Source of the DNA: Nonomuraea antri | Lineage (GTDB): Bacteria; Actinomycetota; Actinomycetes; Streptosporangiales; Streptosporangiaceae | Direction: 5' to 3' | DNA length: 52,525 bases | NCBI RefSeq assembly: GCF_013283785.1 | Contig: NZ_JABCPZ010000052.1 | Span: 1-52,525 of the forward strand | Part shown: in pieces, positions 25,937 through 34,386 of the stretch | Position numbering within the stretch: position 1 is the stretch's first letter | Layout: each line of letters begins with the position of its first letter | Made by a program: the position numbers and the translations under genes | The notes under the pieces: model-generated | Told to the model about the DNA's origin: nothing | The model's input: the letters and a program-made list of their open reading frames with translations, nothing else | Databases searched by the model: none

Positions 25937-27496
25937 TCATCGGTCTCGATGTGCCTCTTGGTACACGTCCTCGTAGCGGTCGGCGACCCGGGACCAGGCA
26001 TATCGCTGACGGACGAGCTGGAGGGCGTTGGCCGCCCTGCGGGTGCGCTCGTCGCGGTGGGTGAGTGCGGTGAGGAGAGTCTGGGCGAGATCCTGGACGT
26101 CGTCCGGCTTGACCAGCCACCCGTTCGCCTGGGGTCCCTGGGCAGTGATCAGAGTCGCCGGTCCACCGGCCGCAGCGGCGATGGGGGCAACCCCGCAGGC
26201 GGCTGCTTCGATGTAGACCATGCCGAAGCTTTCGTTGACCGCGGGCGCTGCCATGAGGTCGGCGCAGTTGAGGCCGGTGGGGAGCTCGTCGTGCCCGCGC
26301 CAGCCGAGCAGGTAGACGTGCCGGTCCAAGCCGAGCCTGCGCACCGTGTCGTAGGGATGTTCGCCTTCGGCCTCGCCGGGGTACCCGCCCCACAGCAGCA
26401 GGGCAGGAGCTGGAGAGGTCTCCTTGATCACTGCGGCAAACGCTTCAAGCAGCAGAGGCAGCCGTTTGACCTGCTGGTAGCGGCCGACCCAGAGCACAAG
26501 AGGCCGCAGCCGGCCTTCGGTGGTGAGCAGGCTGCCGAGGTCTTCGTCGGTGTAGCGGATGCTGCCTGGCGGCTGTCCCGGTGTCCACCCTTGCGGATCT
26601 TCGACGAGCCAGTGGCGTAGCAGCGCCAGGCGTTGTCCCTCGGTGAGGTGCTGTGGGACGAAGCGGGTGATGTCCACGCCGTTCGGGATGACGGTGATGT
26701 CGTCGGCGGGAATGTCGAGAAGCCGGCTCGCCTCGCTGCGGTCGCTGGCGGAGACCACGACGAGACGGCCCGTCTGACGGGCATAGGCCTGCATGCACGC
26801 GGCCCAGACGTCGGCGTATGCCCAATGCCGCCAGTCCACTGCGTGAATCTTCGCGCCGAGTTCGGGATCGGCTGATGCGGGGAGCAGGACGGCGAGGGCG
26901 TCGTGGCGGGCAGTCGGGTCGGGGTGGCGGCAGGCCTGAGCCAGCGTGGCGAGCGGCACCTGTAGTTCGGCGGCCAGCCGGGCGTGCTGTTGTGCCTGGT
27001 CGAGCAGTTTGAGATCGGTGCCGTGCAGGGTGGTCACGCGGGCAGCGCTGGAGTAGGCACGCGTGACCACGGCCTGCAGTTGGCTGAGATGGTGGATGTG
27101 GACGACGTCCGCTCGCGAGCTTCGATGCGCGGTCAGATGCCTGGTCCAGGCACGGATCAGGTGTTGTGTCGTGTGCGGAGAGATGGCGGTGAACATGCGA
27201 TCAGGGGCGTGCGGGCCTCGATCCTCGTAGGAGGGGTGGAAGGGAGAGGCCTGTCCGTCCATGCCGCTGCCGCCTTGAGCGTAGGTGGTGGCTGCGGGCG
27301 TGTAGTCCATGGCCGCCACGTCCAGCCCCTGATAGAAGCTGGCGGCGTGGCTGAGTTCGCCTGGTTGACCGAGGGAGCCGCATAGAACGCGACAGTTGTG
27401 CGCGCGGCGCACGAGTTCTCCGTTGAGGTAGCGGATCACTTGGGCTGAGCCGCCTCGGGGGAAGAACTGGACGACGGTGTCGATGGTGAATGTCAC
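25937..27496 (-). CDS. GT4-type glycosyltransferase
   Basis: A 519-aa GT-B fold enzyme that should transfer a sugar from an activated donor. The N-terminal half begins VVQFFPRGGSAQVIRYLNGEL (acceptor side). The C-terminal Rossmann half has VLWVGRYQQVKRLPLLLEAF, the donor-binding segment, and NESFGMVYIEAAACG near 420, the E-x7-E motif of GT4 enzymes. The start is GTG 27496 with AAAGGA 7-8 nt upstream, overlapping the oxidoreductase stop by 4 bp. The donor and acceptor cannot be read from sequence. It is the last tightly coupled gene of the operon, so it probably acts late, attaching a sugar made or modified by the upstream epimerase and oxidoreductase. Confidence 0.82.
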   Translation of the reverse strand: MTFTIDTVVQFFPRGGSAQVIRYLNGELVRRAHNCRVLCGSLGQPGELSHAASFYQGLDVAAMDYTPAATTYAQGGSGMDGQASPFHPSYEDRGPHAPDRMFTAISPHTTQHLIRAWTRHLTAHRSSRADVVHIHHLSQLQAVVTRAYSSAARVTTLHGTDLKLLDQAQQHARLAAELQVPLATLAQACRHPDPTARHDALAVLLPASADPELGAKIHAVDWRHWAYADVWAACMQAYARQTGRLVVVSASDRSEASRLLDIPADDITVIPNGVDITRFVPQHLTEGQRLALLRHWLVEDPQGWTPGQPPGSIRYTDEDLGSLLTTEGRLRPLVLWVGRYQQVKRLPLLLEAFAAVIKETSPAPALLLWGGYPGEAEGEHPYDTVRRLGLDRHVYLLGWRGHDELPTGLNCADLMAAPAVNESFGMVYIEAAACGVAPIAAAAGGPATLITAQGPQANGWLVKPDDVQDLAQTLLTALTHRDERTRRAANALQLVRQRYAWSRVADRYEDVYQEAHRDR

Positions 27497-28542
27497 GAGC
27501 TGGTCCTTTCGGCGATGAGGAAGGCGGCGAGTCCGTGATCCCTGCCGGGCCAGGACACCGTGGCGCTGGTCCCGGTCCGGGCGGAGCTGAGGATCGCCTC
27601 GGTGGCGGCGACTGCAGCAACGCCTTCGCGCAAGGTGACCAACTGGGCGGGCAGCCCCAGAAGTGCGTCGCGAAAGGCGAGGTTCTGGACGTGAAACGGC
27701 TCGAGACCGGATACCTGGAATCGGGTGATGGAGCCGGCGTCCATGCCGGGGAAGCCGTTCCGCAGACCTCGGTCGCTGCCGAGGGCGGCATTGGTGGTGT
27801 GGTCGACCGTGCGTGTGATCGCGTCCACGGTGACGCAGCCGGCGCTGGTGAAGAGAGTGATGGTGCGCTCCTTGAACGGCGCGATCCTGCTCAGCTGGAG
27901 GGTGGCGAGCACGCCGTTGTCCAGCACGCAGGTGGCAGTGGCGAAGTCTTCATGGGGCCCGCCGCTGATGTGCGCGATGTGTGCCGTGACGGATCGGATG
28001 CGACGCCCGGTGAGCCAGGTGACCAGGTCGACGTCATGGATACCGATGTCGGTGACCACGCCGACGTCTCGGATCCGGTCGGGGAACGGGCTGTGCCGGC
28101 GCGTGGCGATGGCGTAGATGGAGCCGTAGTCTCCTGCGTGCAGGCGTCCTGCCAGGTCCCGGATGGCAGGATTGCGCCGTTCGGTGTGGCCGACGCAGGC
28201 CATGAGACCTTCATGGTCGAAGGCGTCGGCAAGGCGTACTGCGGCCGCCAGGTTGGAGGCGAGCGGCTTTTCGATGAGGGCGTTGATTCCGGCAGCAGCC
28301 AGCATCAGTCCGATCTCTTCGTGGGTCTCTGTCGGCGTGGCGACCACGCAGTAGTCCAGGCCGAGGTGGAGGAGCTGCTCCATGTGGGTGGCCTGGTGCA
28401 GGGACGGATAGCGCGCGAGCTGCTCAGGGTCGGAATCGGCGACCGCGACCAGGTCGATCCCTTCCATTCGGCTCAAGACGCGGGCATGGACGGTCCCGGC
28501 CCAGCCGAGGCCGATGACCGCAGTGCGAAGCGTTCTCTTCAT
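27493..28542 (-). CDS. Gfo/Idh/MocA-family oxidoreductase
   Basis: A 349-aa NAD(P)-dependent dehydrogenase. The N-terminal Rossmann motif is AVIGLGWAGTVHARVL, followed by a VADSD acidic strand end and the family signature EKPLASN near 95. The C-terminal half is the mixed-sheet substrate domain. Known members oxidise or reduce ring hydroxyls of sugars, inositols and sugar nucleotides, so keto-sugar chemistry is a reasonable inference. It lies 25 bp after the epimerase and overlaps the glycosyltransferase by 4 bp (GTGA). The start is ATG 28542 with AGGTGA about 10 nt upstream. Confidence 0.85.
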   Translation of the reverse strand: MKRTLRTAVIGLGWAGTVHARVLSRMEGIDLVAVADSDPEQLARYPSLHQATHMEQLLHLGLDYCVVATPTETHEEIGLMLAAAGINALIEKPLASNLAAAVRLADAFDHEGLMACVGHTERRNPAIRDLAGRLHAGDYGSIYAIATRRHSPFPDRIRDVGVVTDIGIHDVDLVTWLTGRRIRSVTAHIAHISGGPHEDFATATCVLDNGVLATLQLSRIAPFKERTITLFTSAGCVTVDAITRTVDHTTNAALGSDRGLRNGFPGMDAGSITRFQVSGLEPFHVQNLAFRDALLGLPAQLVTLREGVAAVAATEAILSSARTGTSATVSWPGRDHGLAAFLIAERTSS

Positions 28543-28567
28543 CAGAGCGGATCACCTGTCCAGGGTG

Positions 28568-29620
28568 TTATCGAGCCGACTTCCAGGTGGCGACGCGGTC
28601 GCGCTCGCCGGGCAACCACGCGGGGATGGCGCCGGGAGTCGCGTGCAACCAGGACAGGTAACGGGTGACGCCTTCGGAGACCGTGATCGTGGGCTGCCAG
28701 CCCAGCGTCTCGGTCATGCGGGTGATATCGGCTCGGCCTCCGAGCGGGTCGTGAAGAGGCCGGGGGGCGGCTTCGAACTCCGTCCTTGGTAGGTGGTCGC
28801 GGACCAGCTCGGCGACGTGGCGGACACTGGTGGTCAGGCCGGTGCCGATGTTGAACGTGGCGCCGCTCGCTGCGGGGGCGACCAGTGCCAGGCAGATGCC
28901 GTGGGCCGCGTCGTCGACGTGGACGAAGTCACGCACCTGGCGGCCGCTGTTGTTGAGCGGCAGCCGTTGCCCGAGCGTGGCGTACATGCAGAATTGCGCC
29001 ACCACCCATGACCAGGCGCCTGGTTTGGGGATCTGTCGTTCACCGTAGACGGAGAAGGGGCGGACGATGCTGTAGTCCGTGCCGGCTGCCTCCAGCAGGT
29101 GCCTGGTGTGGTACTCGCCCCACAACTTCGCCGATGCGTACGGATTGAGCGGGCTCATCGGCTGGTCTTCGACGAAGGTCTGCACTTGGTCGAGGCCCTC
29201 CGTGCCGTGGCCGTAGACCTGAGCTGAGGAAATGAAGACGAGTCGGCGGACGTTGCCCGCCGCGGCGGCTTGCAGGACGTGGTGGGTTCCGGCGGTGTTG
29301 GCGCGGAACGCGGCGTCAGGATCGCGGCTGCAGCCGGCCACGGTTGAATGGGCGGCGGCGTGGACGATGAAGTCGCTTCCCCGGGCGAGCCGCCGCAGAA
29401 GGGGCATATCGTTGATATCGCCAAGCGTCAGGCCGGGGCTGGTGGGGCTGATGCCCAAGGTGGCGTAGGTGGCCGGGTCGTAGCCGGACAGGTTGTCCAG
29501 CACGATGGCGATGGCTCCCAACGACTGCAGCTGACGAGCGATGGCCGCGCCGATCAGCCCCGCTCCACCGGTGATCAGAACTCGGGCGTCCCTGAGTCCG
29601 ACCAGCATGGACGTGCTCAT
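28568..29620 (-). CDS. NAD-dependent epimerase/dehydratase (extended SDR)
   Basis: A 350-aa extended short-chain dehydrogenase acting on nucleotide sugars. The NAD motif GGAGLIG is at 18-24, the catalytic Y-x3-K is Y161-K165 (YASAK), and FISSAQVYG provides the active-site Ser. These are hallmarks of GalE/RmlB-like enzymes, so epimerisation or dehydration of an NDP-sugar is likely. ATG 29620 is chosen for its GGGAGGT site 7 nt upstream; the frame runs to 29953, but that upstream part overlaps the methyltransferase gene. It lies 13 bp downstream of that gene. Confidence 0.86.
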   Translation of the reverse strand: MSTSMLVGLRDARVLITGGAGLIGAAIARQLQSLGAIAIVLDNLSGYDPATYATLGISPTSPGLTLGDINDMPLLRRLARGSDFIVHAAAHSTVAGCSRDPDAAFRANTAGTHHVLQAAAAGNVRRLVFISSAQVYGHGTEGLDQVQTFVEDQPMSPLNPYASAKLWGEYHTRHLLEAAGTDYSIVRPFSVYGERQIPKPGAWSWVVAQFCMYATLGQRLPLNNSGRQVRDFVHVDDAAHGICLALVAPAASGATFNIGTGLTTSVRHVAELVRDHLPRTEFEAAPRPLHDPLGGRADITRMTETLGWQPTITVSEGVTRYLSWLHATPGAIPAWLPGERDRVATWKSAR

Positions 29621-29633
29621 GTTCGGACCTCCC

Positions 29634-30533
29634 TTACTGGCAGACGAAGGAGCCGGTGAACTTGGTGACAGCGAAATAGCCGTCCCTGTCGATCGCCTGC
29701 TGGACGTATTCGCCAGCCCGTTCACGCAGTTCGGTGAAGAAGCCGGGCTCGAGGCCGTCGCCCGGCCGGGAGGCGGCGCAGCAGTAGTTGTGGGCGGCGT
29801 AGAAGTCGAGGAAGGGACCGACGGCGGTGAACCGCAGCTGGTCCTGCCAGGTGACGAGCTCGACGGTGGCGAAGTACGGAGCGAGCTGTTCGCGGCCGTT
29901 GTCCAGGGAGATCCGCGCCTTCGGCGTGGCCTTGAACAGATGAGCGGGCGCATCCATCTGCTTCATGGCAGCGAAGTGGACCCCGAACATCTCCACCATC
30001 GAGTCAGGTCGGTCGGTGGTGACGACGAACCGCCCGCCGGTGGCGAGAACTCGTCTCACTTCGCGGAAACAGGCGGCGATGTCGGGGACGTAATGCATCA
30101 TGTAGATCGCTGTCACCCGATCGAACACGTTGTCGCTGAACATCGACAGGTCGTCGGCGCTGCCTTCGATCCAGTCGCACGGGGTGGCGACGCCGGCGAG
30201 ACGCTGCCGGGCCGCGTCGAGTACGCCGGGGGCGATGTCGAGGCCGACGACCTGGCCCTGGGGCAGGTGCGGGCGGATCTGCTCGGCGATGAAGCCGTTA
30301 CCGCAGCCGAGATCCAGCCACCGCTCGTTGCCCGTCAGAGCGAGCTGGTCGAGCAGATGGTCGACCAGGGTGCGCGGATTGGTGCGGAACCTGTTGTGGG
30401 CCAGCTGCTTGCCGTCGAGCATCCGGGTGTCGGCGAAGTATCGGTCGCGTGCGTCTTCCGCCGACAGTTCGAAGTACGCCTGGGGGACTGTCTCGGCGGC
30501 GAGCTTGTCCAGTTCGGGGGTACGAAAGTCCAT
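29634..30533 (-). CDS. Class I SAM-dependent methyltransferase
   Basis: A 299-aa methyltransferase. Motif I is WLDLGCGNGF near residue 72-81, an acidic VVGLDIA strand end follows, and MMHYVPD and LATGGRFVVTTDRP match later motifs of UbiE-like small-molecule methylases. It carries about 70 residues before motif I and a C-terminal HNYCCAASRPGD segment. ATG 30533 is preceded by GAAGGGA. It sits 11 bp after the cytidine-deaminase-like gene. The substrate is unknown; C-, N- or O-methylation of a base or sugar fits the neighbours. Confidence 0.82.
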   Translation of the reverse strand: MDFRTPELDKLAAETVPQAYFELSAEDARDRYFADTRMLDGKQLAHNRFRTNPRTLVDHLLDQLALTGNERWLDLGCGNGFIAEQIRPHLPQGQVVGLDIAPGVLDAARQRLAGVATPCDWIEGSADDLSMFSDNVFDRVTAIYMMHYVPDIAACFREVRRVLATGGRFVVTTDRPDSMVEMFGVHFAAMKQMDAPAHLFKATPKARISLDNGREQLAPYFATVELVTWQDQLRFTAVGPFLDFYAAHNYCCAASRPGDGLEPGFFTELRERAGEYVQQAIDRDGYFAVTKFTGSFVCQ

Positions 30534-30544
30534 CTCTCTTCCCT

Positions 30545-31003
30545 TCAGGAGCGCACGTGCGATGAGGCCCACTTGGACCCGACGTATTTGTGCGGAAGCA
30601 GGTGGGCCAGGGGCATGACCGAGCCGCCGCGCGGTCCGGGGACGACCACGGTCAAGTCGGGGGCATGGTCGAGCAGCAGTTCCCGGCACAGTCCGCAGGG
30701 CGGGACGAGCCGGGCGGGTGCCGTCTCGCTGGGCTTGGGGTGGCGTACCGCGGCGACCATGACGAGCGGCGCATTGGTGGCCATACGGGCGACGCCGAGA
30801 GCGACGGCTTCGGCGCAAACGGCTGCTCGTCCGACCATCGCGTCCAGGTGCAGGCCGACGTGGACGCCGCCGTCACGGTCGAGGATGGCGGCGCCGATCT
30901 GATGGCGTTCGACGATGTAGCGCGCGGCGATCAGCTTCCAGGCAGCGGAGATGACCTGGCGGCCCTGTCCGTCATCACATGTCAGGGCAGCGTTGAGTGT
31001 CAT
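30545..31003 (-). CDS. Cytidine deaminase-like zinc enzyme
   Basis: A 152-aa protein of the cytidine deaminase fold. Zinc ligands and catalytic Glu are visible: CAE at 63-65 and PPCGLC with C103 and C106. It is about the length of CDA or blasticidin-S deaminase, but is longer at its C-terminus than many CDAs. Expected chemistry is hydrolytic deamination of cytosine in a nucleoside or analogue. ATG 31003 overlaps the stop of the dcd-like gene by 4 bp. Being in the same operon as two dCTP-deaminase-like proteins suggests pyrimidine nucleotide handling in a dedicated pathway rather than salvage. Confidence 0.82.
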   Translation of the reverse strand: MTLNAALTCDDGQGRQVISAAWKLIAARYIVERHQIGAAILDRDGGVHVGLHLDAMVGRAAVCAEAVALGVARMATNAPLVMVAAVRHPKPSETAPARLVPPCGLCRELLLDHAPDLTVVVPGPRGGSVMPLAHLLPHKYVGSKWASSHVRS

Positions 31004-31539
31004 GCGGGCGCCGCCGTCGCGGAGAGGAAGTCGCGGTGGATCTCCGACTCTCGCGGACCCCGCGCGCCTTGGTATTTGCCGCTGTAGAGAGTGATGTCCC
31101 CTCGGGCGGCCCAGAACGTCACCTGCCCGATGAGCAGGCCGGGATAGATGCGGACCGGCTGTACGGCGTGCAGTTGGAGCGTCCATTGGTTGTGCGAGCC
31201 GATGTCGATCAGATCGGCGGTGACGTGCACGAACAGCCCGAGCCGGGCGATGCCGGAGCGGGCCCTGATGATCGGCACGTAATGGTCACTGCCCATCACT
31301 TCCAGGGTGTGGCCGAGGTAGATCCGGTCGGGTTCCAATACCAGTCCGGTGGAGGCGAGCTGTATTTCGGTGACCGCATTGGGCTCAGCGACGTTCAGCA
31401 CCGGGTCGGTGTAGGTCTTGATGGTCGAGCCGAGGCGGAAGTTGTAGCTGTTCGGATTGACCTGATCGGGGGTGAACGGATCGATGGTGATCCGTCCGTC
31501 CCGGTGCTGGCGGACGATCTCCGCGCCAGTCAAGATCAT
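31000..31539 (-). CDS. dCTP deaminase-like protein with Glu-to-Gln at the catalytic site
   Basis: A 179-aa trimeric dCTP deaminase/dUTPase-fold protein. It keeps RSGIAR (R94, S95, R99) and the Dcd C-terminal lid (KYQGARGPRES, 155-165). However, the position matching the catalytic Glu of E. coli Dcd (Glu138, in VLEF) is Gln122 (TLQL). It aligns without gaps to its upstream neighbour through about residue 150, so the two arose by duplication. ATG 31539 overlaps that neighbour's stop by 4 bp. It may be a non-catalytic subunit, a dUTP-binding or dUTPase-like protein, or an enzyme with a changed substrate. Confidence 0.83.
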   Translation of the reverse strand: MILTGAEIVRQHRDGRITIDPFTPDQVNPNSYNFRLGSTIKTYTDPVLNVAEPNAVTEIQLASTGLVLEPDRIYLGHTLEVMGSDHYVPIIRARSGIARLGLFVHVTADLIDIGSHNQWTLQLHAVQPVRIYPGLLIGQVTFWAARGDITLYSGKYQGARGPRESEIHRDFLSATAAPA

Positions 31540-32072
31540 CGAAAGCCTCCGGAGGACGAGGTCAGCAGGCGTGGCGGTGGAGTCACCGCGGTGGAGAAGG
31601 AGCCGAAGTGGCCGTCGTAAGGGCGGATCGGGCCGGCGGGAACCCAGAACGACACCTGGCCGACGATCATCCCCGGGTACACCCGGATCGGCTGGACGAC
31701 GACGATCTCCAAGGTCCAGCGATGAACGGCGCCGAGATTCCCCAGATCGGCCGAGACCTGCAGGAACACGCCGAGCCTGCCCAAGGAGGAGCGGCCGATC
31801 AGAGAGGGCACGAAGTGTTCGCTGCCGATCCGTTCCAGCGTGGTTCCCAGATAGACCCGGTGAGGATGGAGCACGATCCCGGTCTCGGGGATGGCGATCT
31901 CGTGCGTGGGATGGTCCCCGAGTGGGTCGATCACCCGGCTGCGGTGCAGGCGCAGCGTCGGCCCGAGCCGGTAGTTGACGCTGTTGGGATTGACCAGTTC
32001 GGGCTCGAACGGCTCGATGACGATGCGGCCTGCGGCTTGTTCGGCGGTGATTGCCTGGCCGGTGAGGATCAT
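31536..32072 (-). CDS. dCTP deaminase-like protein keeping catalytic Glu but lacking the lid
   Basis: A 178-aa Dcd/dUTPase-fold protein. RSSLGR (94-99) and the candidate catalytic Glu122 (TLEI) are present. The C-terminus (PYDGHFGSFSTAVTPPP...) lacks the KYQGxxGPxxS lid that closes over nucleotide in Dcd enzymes. Expected reaction, if active, is deamination of dCTP (or an analogue) to the uracil form. The features missing here are kept in the next gene and vice versa, suggesting the two work as a mixed trimer. ATG 32072 overlaps the P-loop kinase stop by 4 bp. Confidence 0.83.
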   Translation of the reverse strand: MILTGQAITAEQAAGRIVIEPFEPELVNPNSVNYRLGPTLRLHRSRVIDPLGDHPTHEIAIPETGIVLHPHRVYLGTTLERIGSEHFVPSLIGRSSLGRLGVFLQVSADLGNLGAVHRWTLEIVVVQPIRVYPGMIVGQVSFWVPAGPIRPYDGHFGSFSTAVTPPPRLLTSSSGGFR

Positions 32073-32620
32073 CCCTTGTCCAGCCTCTTGATGAGGGTGG
32101 CCGCCTCATGCCGCAAGGCGGTGAGCGTGCTGTCGTTGGCCACTCGGTAGTGCGGCGTTCGATCGATCGGAGCCTCACTGGGATGATCCTCTCGCCCAGG
32201 AGTGAGGTCCCCGCGCCCCTGCTTGCGGGCTTGACGTACCGCTTCAGGCGCCTGCACCTCCACCAGGATGAATCCGAGCCGCTCCACGGCAGCCACGTCG
32301 GGCGCGCGCAAGTCGTCGCACACCAACCCCGTGCCGGGAGCGGCCGACGTCACCCGGGCGGCGAACAGGTCGGTCAGCGAGGCCGAGTTGATGCGGCGAA
32401 GATGACCGGCCAGGTCGTTGAGGAGCAGTCCATCCTGTTGCGAGGCAGACAGCATCGGCCGCCCGGCGAGGGTGTGAATCAGTGACTGGAGTTCATAGAG
32501 CGGTGCGCCGATCTTCACGATCGCCGCCGAAATCCCTGCCTTCTCGAATTCCTCGACCAGCAAAGTGGCAAAGGTGGACTTGCCGGCTCCAGGCAAGCCG
32601 AACAGGGCGATTCTGTGCAT
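32069..32620 (-). CDS. P-loop nucleoside/nucleotide kinase-like protein
   Basis: A 183-aa P-loop protein and first gene of the operon. Walker A is GLPGAGKST at 8-16. A CDDLRAPDV segment supplies a Walker B-like Asp pair, and an Arg-rich region (RQARKQGRGDLTPGREDHPSE) could be the lid. Size and layout resemble small nucleoside monophosphate kinases or dephospho-CoA kinase-like proteins. A role phosphorylating a (deoxy)nucleotide fits the deaminases that follow. ATG 32620 has GGAGGAG about 11 nt upstream, a little far. Substrate unproven. Confidence 0.75.
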   Translation of the reverse strand: MHRIALFGLPGAGKSTFATLLVEEFEKAGISAAIVKIGAPLYELQSLIHTLAGRPMLSASQQDGLLLNDLAGHLRRINSASLTDLFAARVTSAAPGTGLVCDDLRAPDVAAVERLGFILVEVQAPEAVRQARKQGRGDLTPGREDHPSEAPIDRTPHYRVANDSTLTALRHEAATLIKRLDKG

Positions 32621-32774
32621 GCGAGACAGACTCCTCCGCGGGAGTAGGACGGGACGGCCCGCACTGAGACGTGCGGTGCGGCCGCTCTCAAGGAATGGAG
32701 GGCAGTGCCGCCGAAGCAGAAAGTCGTGCTGTGGCTATGAAAACCGGCTGCCAGGGCACTTGCCAGAGATCACG

Positions 32775-32808
32775 TGTAGTCTCTCGCTCGCTGGTTGTAG
32801 TCTCTCGC
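32775..32808. promoter_or_regulatory. Two 13-bp direct repeats in a divergent promoter region
   Basis: TGTAGTCTCTCGC occurs at 32775-32787 and 32796-32808, identical, 21 bp apart start to start (two helical turns). It lies between the kinase-led operon (start 32620, minus) and the XRE-TPR regulator (start 32890, plus). The spacing places both copies on one DNA face, as for tandem operator sites. The divergent regulator is the natural candidate to bind them. Confidence 0.5.
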
Positions 32809-32889
32809 GCCAGGTGTCTGGGCGCCTTGATGAGAGCGCGAGAAGGTGAGAGTGCTGGAACGCACGCCCACCCCCTCGGGAGCAGCGTT

Positions 32890-34248
32890 ATGACAGGAGC
32901 GGTCACGAAGCCGCACCCATTGACGGTCTTGCGCAATGAGCTCGGCGTGTCCATGGCCGAGTACGCATGTTTGCTGGATGCCAAGCATCGGTCGCTGGGT
33001 TTCGGGGCACTGGCCCATCAGCGGCAGAAGATCTACCGCTGGGAATCTGGCCGCGCCTCGCCTGAGCCTTCGGCTCAAATGGCCATCGCGGAGCTGCATG
33101 GGGTCCCAACCGCGCTGGTGAAGACGGTTAAGTGGCCAGACTGGCTGGCCGCCGCACTCAGCAGGACAAATAGGACTCCCAGCTTCGGGGATCAGACAGT
33201 TACGGTGGAAGTGCTGACTGATCTCGCAGGGGGAGGCCCGGTGGACCGGCGGAAGTTCCTGATCATGTCGTCGGCTGCTCTCGGAGTCTCCATCGCCGGC
33301 TGGCAGGATGCTGTAGCCGCGATGACCAGCCCGGTCTCGACCGGTCGCCGGCAGATCACGCCGCACATGATGGACCATCTCGAGGTCCGCCTCGATCACC
33401 TTCGCCACCTGGATGACGCGCTCGGCAGCGCCCAGTTGCGCGGGTTGGCCATGGCAGAGTTCGGGTTCATCGTGGGCCTCGTGCAGGAGGCGCGCTTCGA
33501 CGAGCACACCGGCCGCCGCTTGTACTCCGCCGCCGCCGAAGCCGCACGCTGCTGCGCCTGGGTGCACTTCGACGACGGCTATCACGCTCAAGCTGAGCGC
33601 TACTTCGACGCTTCGCTGCGCGCCTCCGCAACCGCCGGAGATCCGCTGGTAGGCGCCTATGCATTGTCATTTCGTGCGATTCAGCACTACACCGCGGGTG
33701 ATCCGCGCGATGCGGTCGCCCTCGTCGAGGCCGCTCGCGCGCAGACCAAGCGCAAAGCGACTCCCCGGTTTCGCGCCATGCTCGCCGCCCGTGCGGCACG
33801 CTCCTACTCCAAGGCGGGCGACAGGCGAGCCTGCGCTCGCGCTCTCGACGATGCGCGCGATCTGCTTGACGCCGGCCCCCATGATGACGACCCGAGCTAC
33901 CTCTACTGGGTCGACCGGGGAGAGGTCGAGATGATCGCCGGGTCGTCCGCGCTGGAACTGGGCGATCATCGAGAGGCCCTTCGTGGTTTCGACGCCGCGA
34001 TCGATGCCAACTACGCGGGGGACGAGCAGTATCCCCGGACCCACGCCATTTACCTGGCACGGGCCGCCGATGCTCACCTGGCGCTGGGCGACTTCGACCA
34101 GGCGGTCACCGTCGCCGAGCACGCGGTGCGCTGCCTCGGCGGAGTCGACTCGGCTCGCTCCACCGCCACGATGGATGATCTACGCGGCAAACTCACGGAG
34201 CACAGGCACGTTCGGGTGGTCGGCGAGTTCCTGGAGCTGACGGCCTGA
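32890..34248 (+). CDS. XRE-family regulator with TPR-like sensor region
   Basis: A 452-aa regulator. ATG 32890 has GGGAG 7 nt upstream; the frame is open from 32671, but that region holds the direct repeats. Residues about 8-75 are an HTH (LTVLRNELGVSMAEYACLL...QKIYRWESGRASPEPSAQMAIAE). A basic DRRKFLIMSSAALGVSIAG segment near 120-140, resembling a Tat-type or hydrophobic helix, is often seen between HTH and TPR parts of actinomycete regulators of this type and is probably not a signal. The rest is helical TPR-like. It is divergent from the nucleoside-type operon and is its likely regulator. Confidence 0.82.
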   Translation: MTGAVTKPHPLTVLRNELGVSMAEYACLLDAKHRSLGFGALAHQRQKIYRWESGRASPEPSAQMAIAELHGVPTALVKTVKWPDWLAAALSRTNRTPSFGDQTVTVEVLTDLAGGGPVDRRKFLIMSSAALGVSIAGWQDAVAAMTSPVSTGRRQITPHMMDHLEVRLDHLRHLDDALGSAQLRGLAMAEFGFIVGLVQEARFDEHTGRRLYSAAAEAARCCAWVHFDDGYHAQAERYFDASLRASATAGDPLVGAYALSFRAIQHYTAGDPRDAVALVEAARAQTKRKATPRFRAMLAARAARSYSKAGDRRACARALDDARDLLDAGPHDDDPSYLYWVDRGEVEMIAGSSALELGDHREALRGFDAAIDANYAGDEQYPRTHAIYLARAADAHLALGDFDQAVTVAEHAVRCLGGVDSARSTATMDDLRGKLTEHRHVRVVGEFLELTA

Positions 34249-34359
34249 GTCGCCGCGCGTGCCTCGCCTGCGGAAAGTGGGCTTCGCCAGGTCGCCAAGG
34301 GCTTACCGTGCAGACACCAGACGGAGTTTGATAACTGAGAGTAGTCTTGTTGAGACTCA

Positions 34360-34375
34360 AAGTTGTCACCAACTT
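34360..34375. promoter_or_regulatory. Dyad in the leader of the SSI-type inhibitor gene
   Basis: AAGTTG-TCAC-CAACTT is a perfect 6-bp inverted repeat ending 2 nt before the ribosome site (GGAG 34378-34381). A second weak dyad, AGTCT/AGACT, is at 34343-34357. Either could be an operator or a leader hairpin that masks the ribosome site. Confidence 0.35.
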
Positions 34376-34386
34376 CTGGAGAAGTC

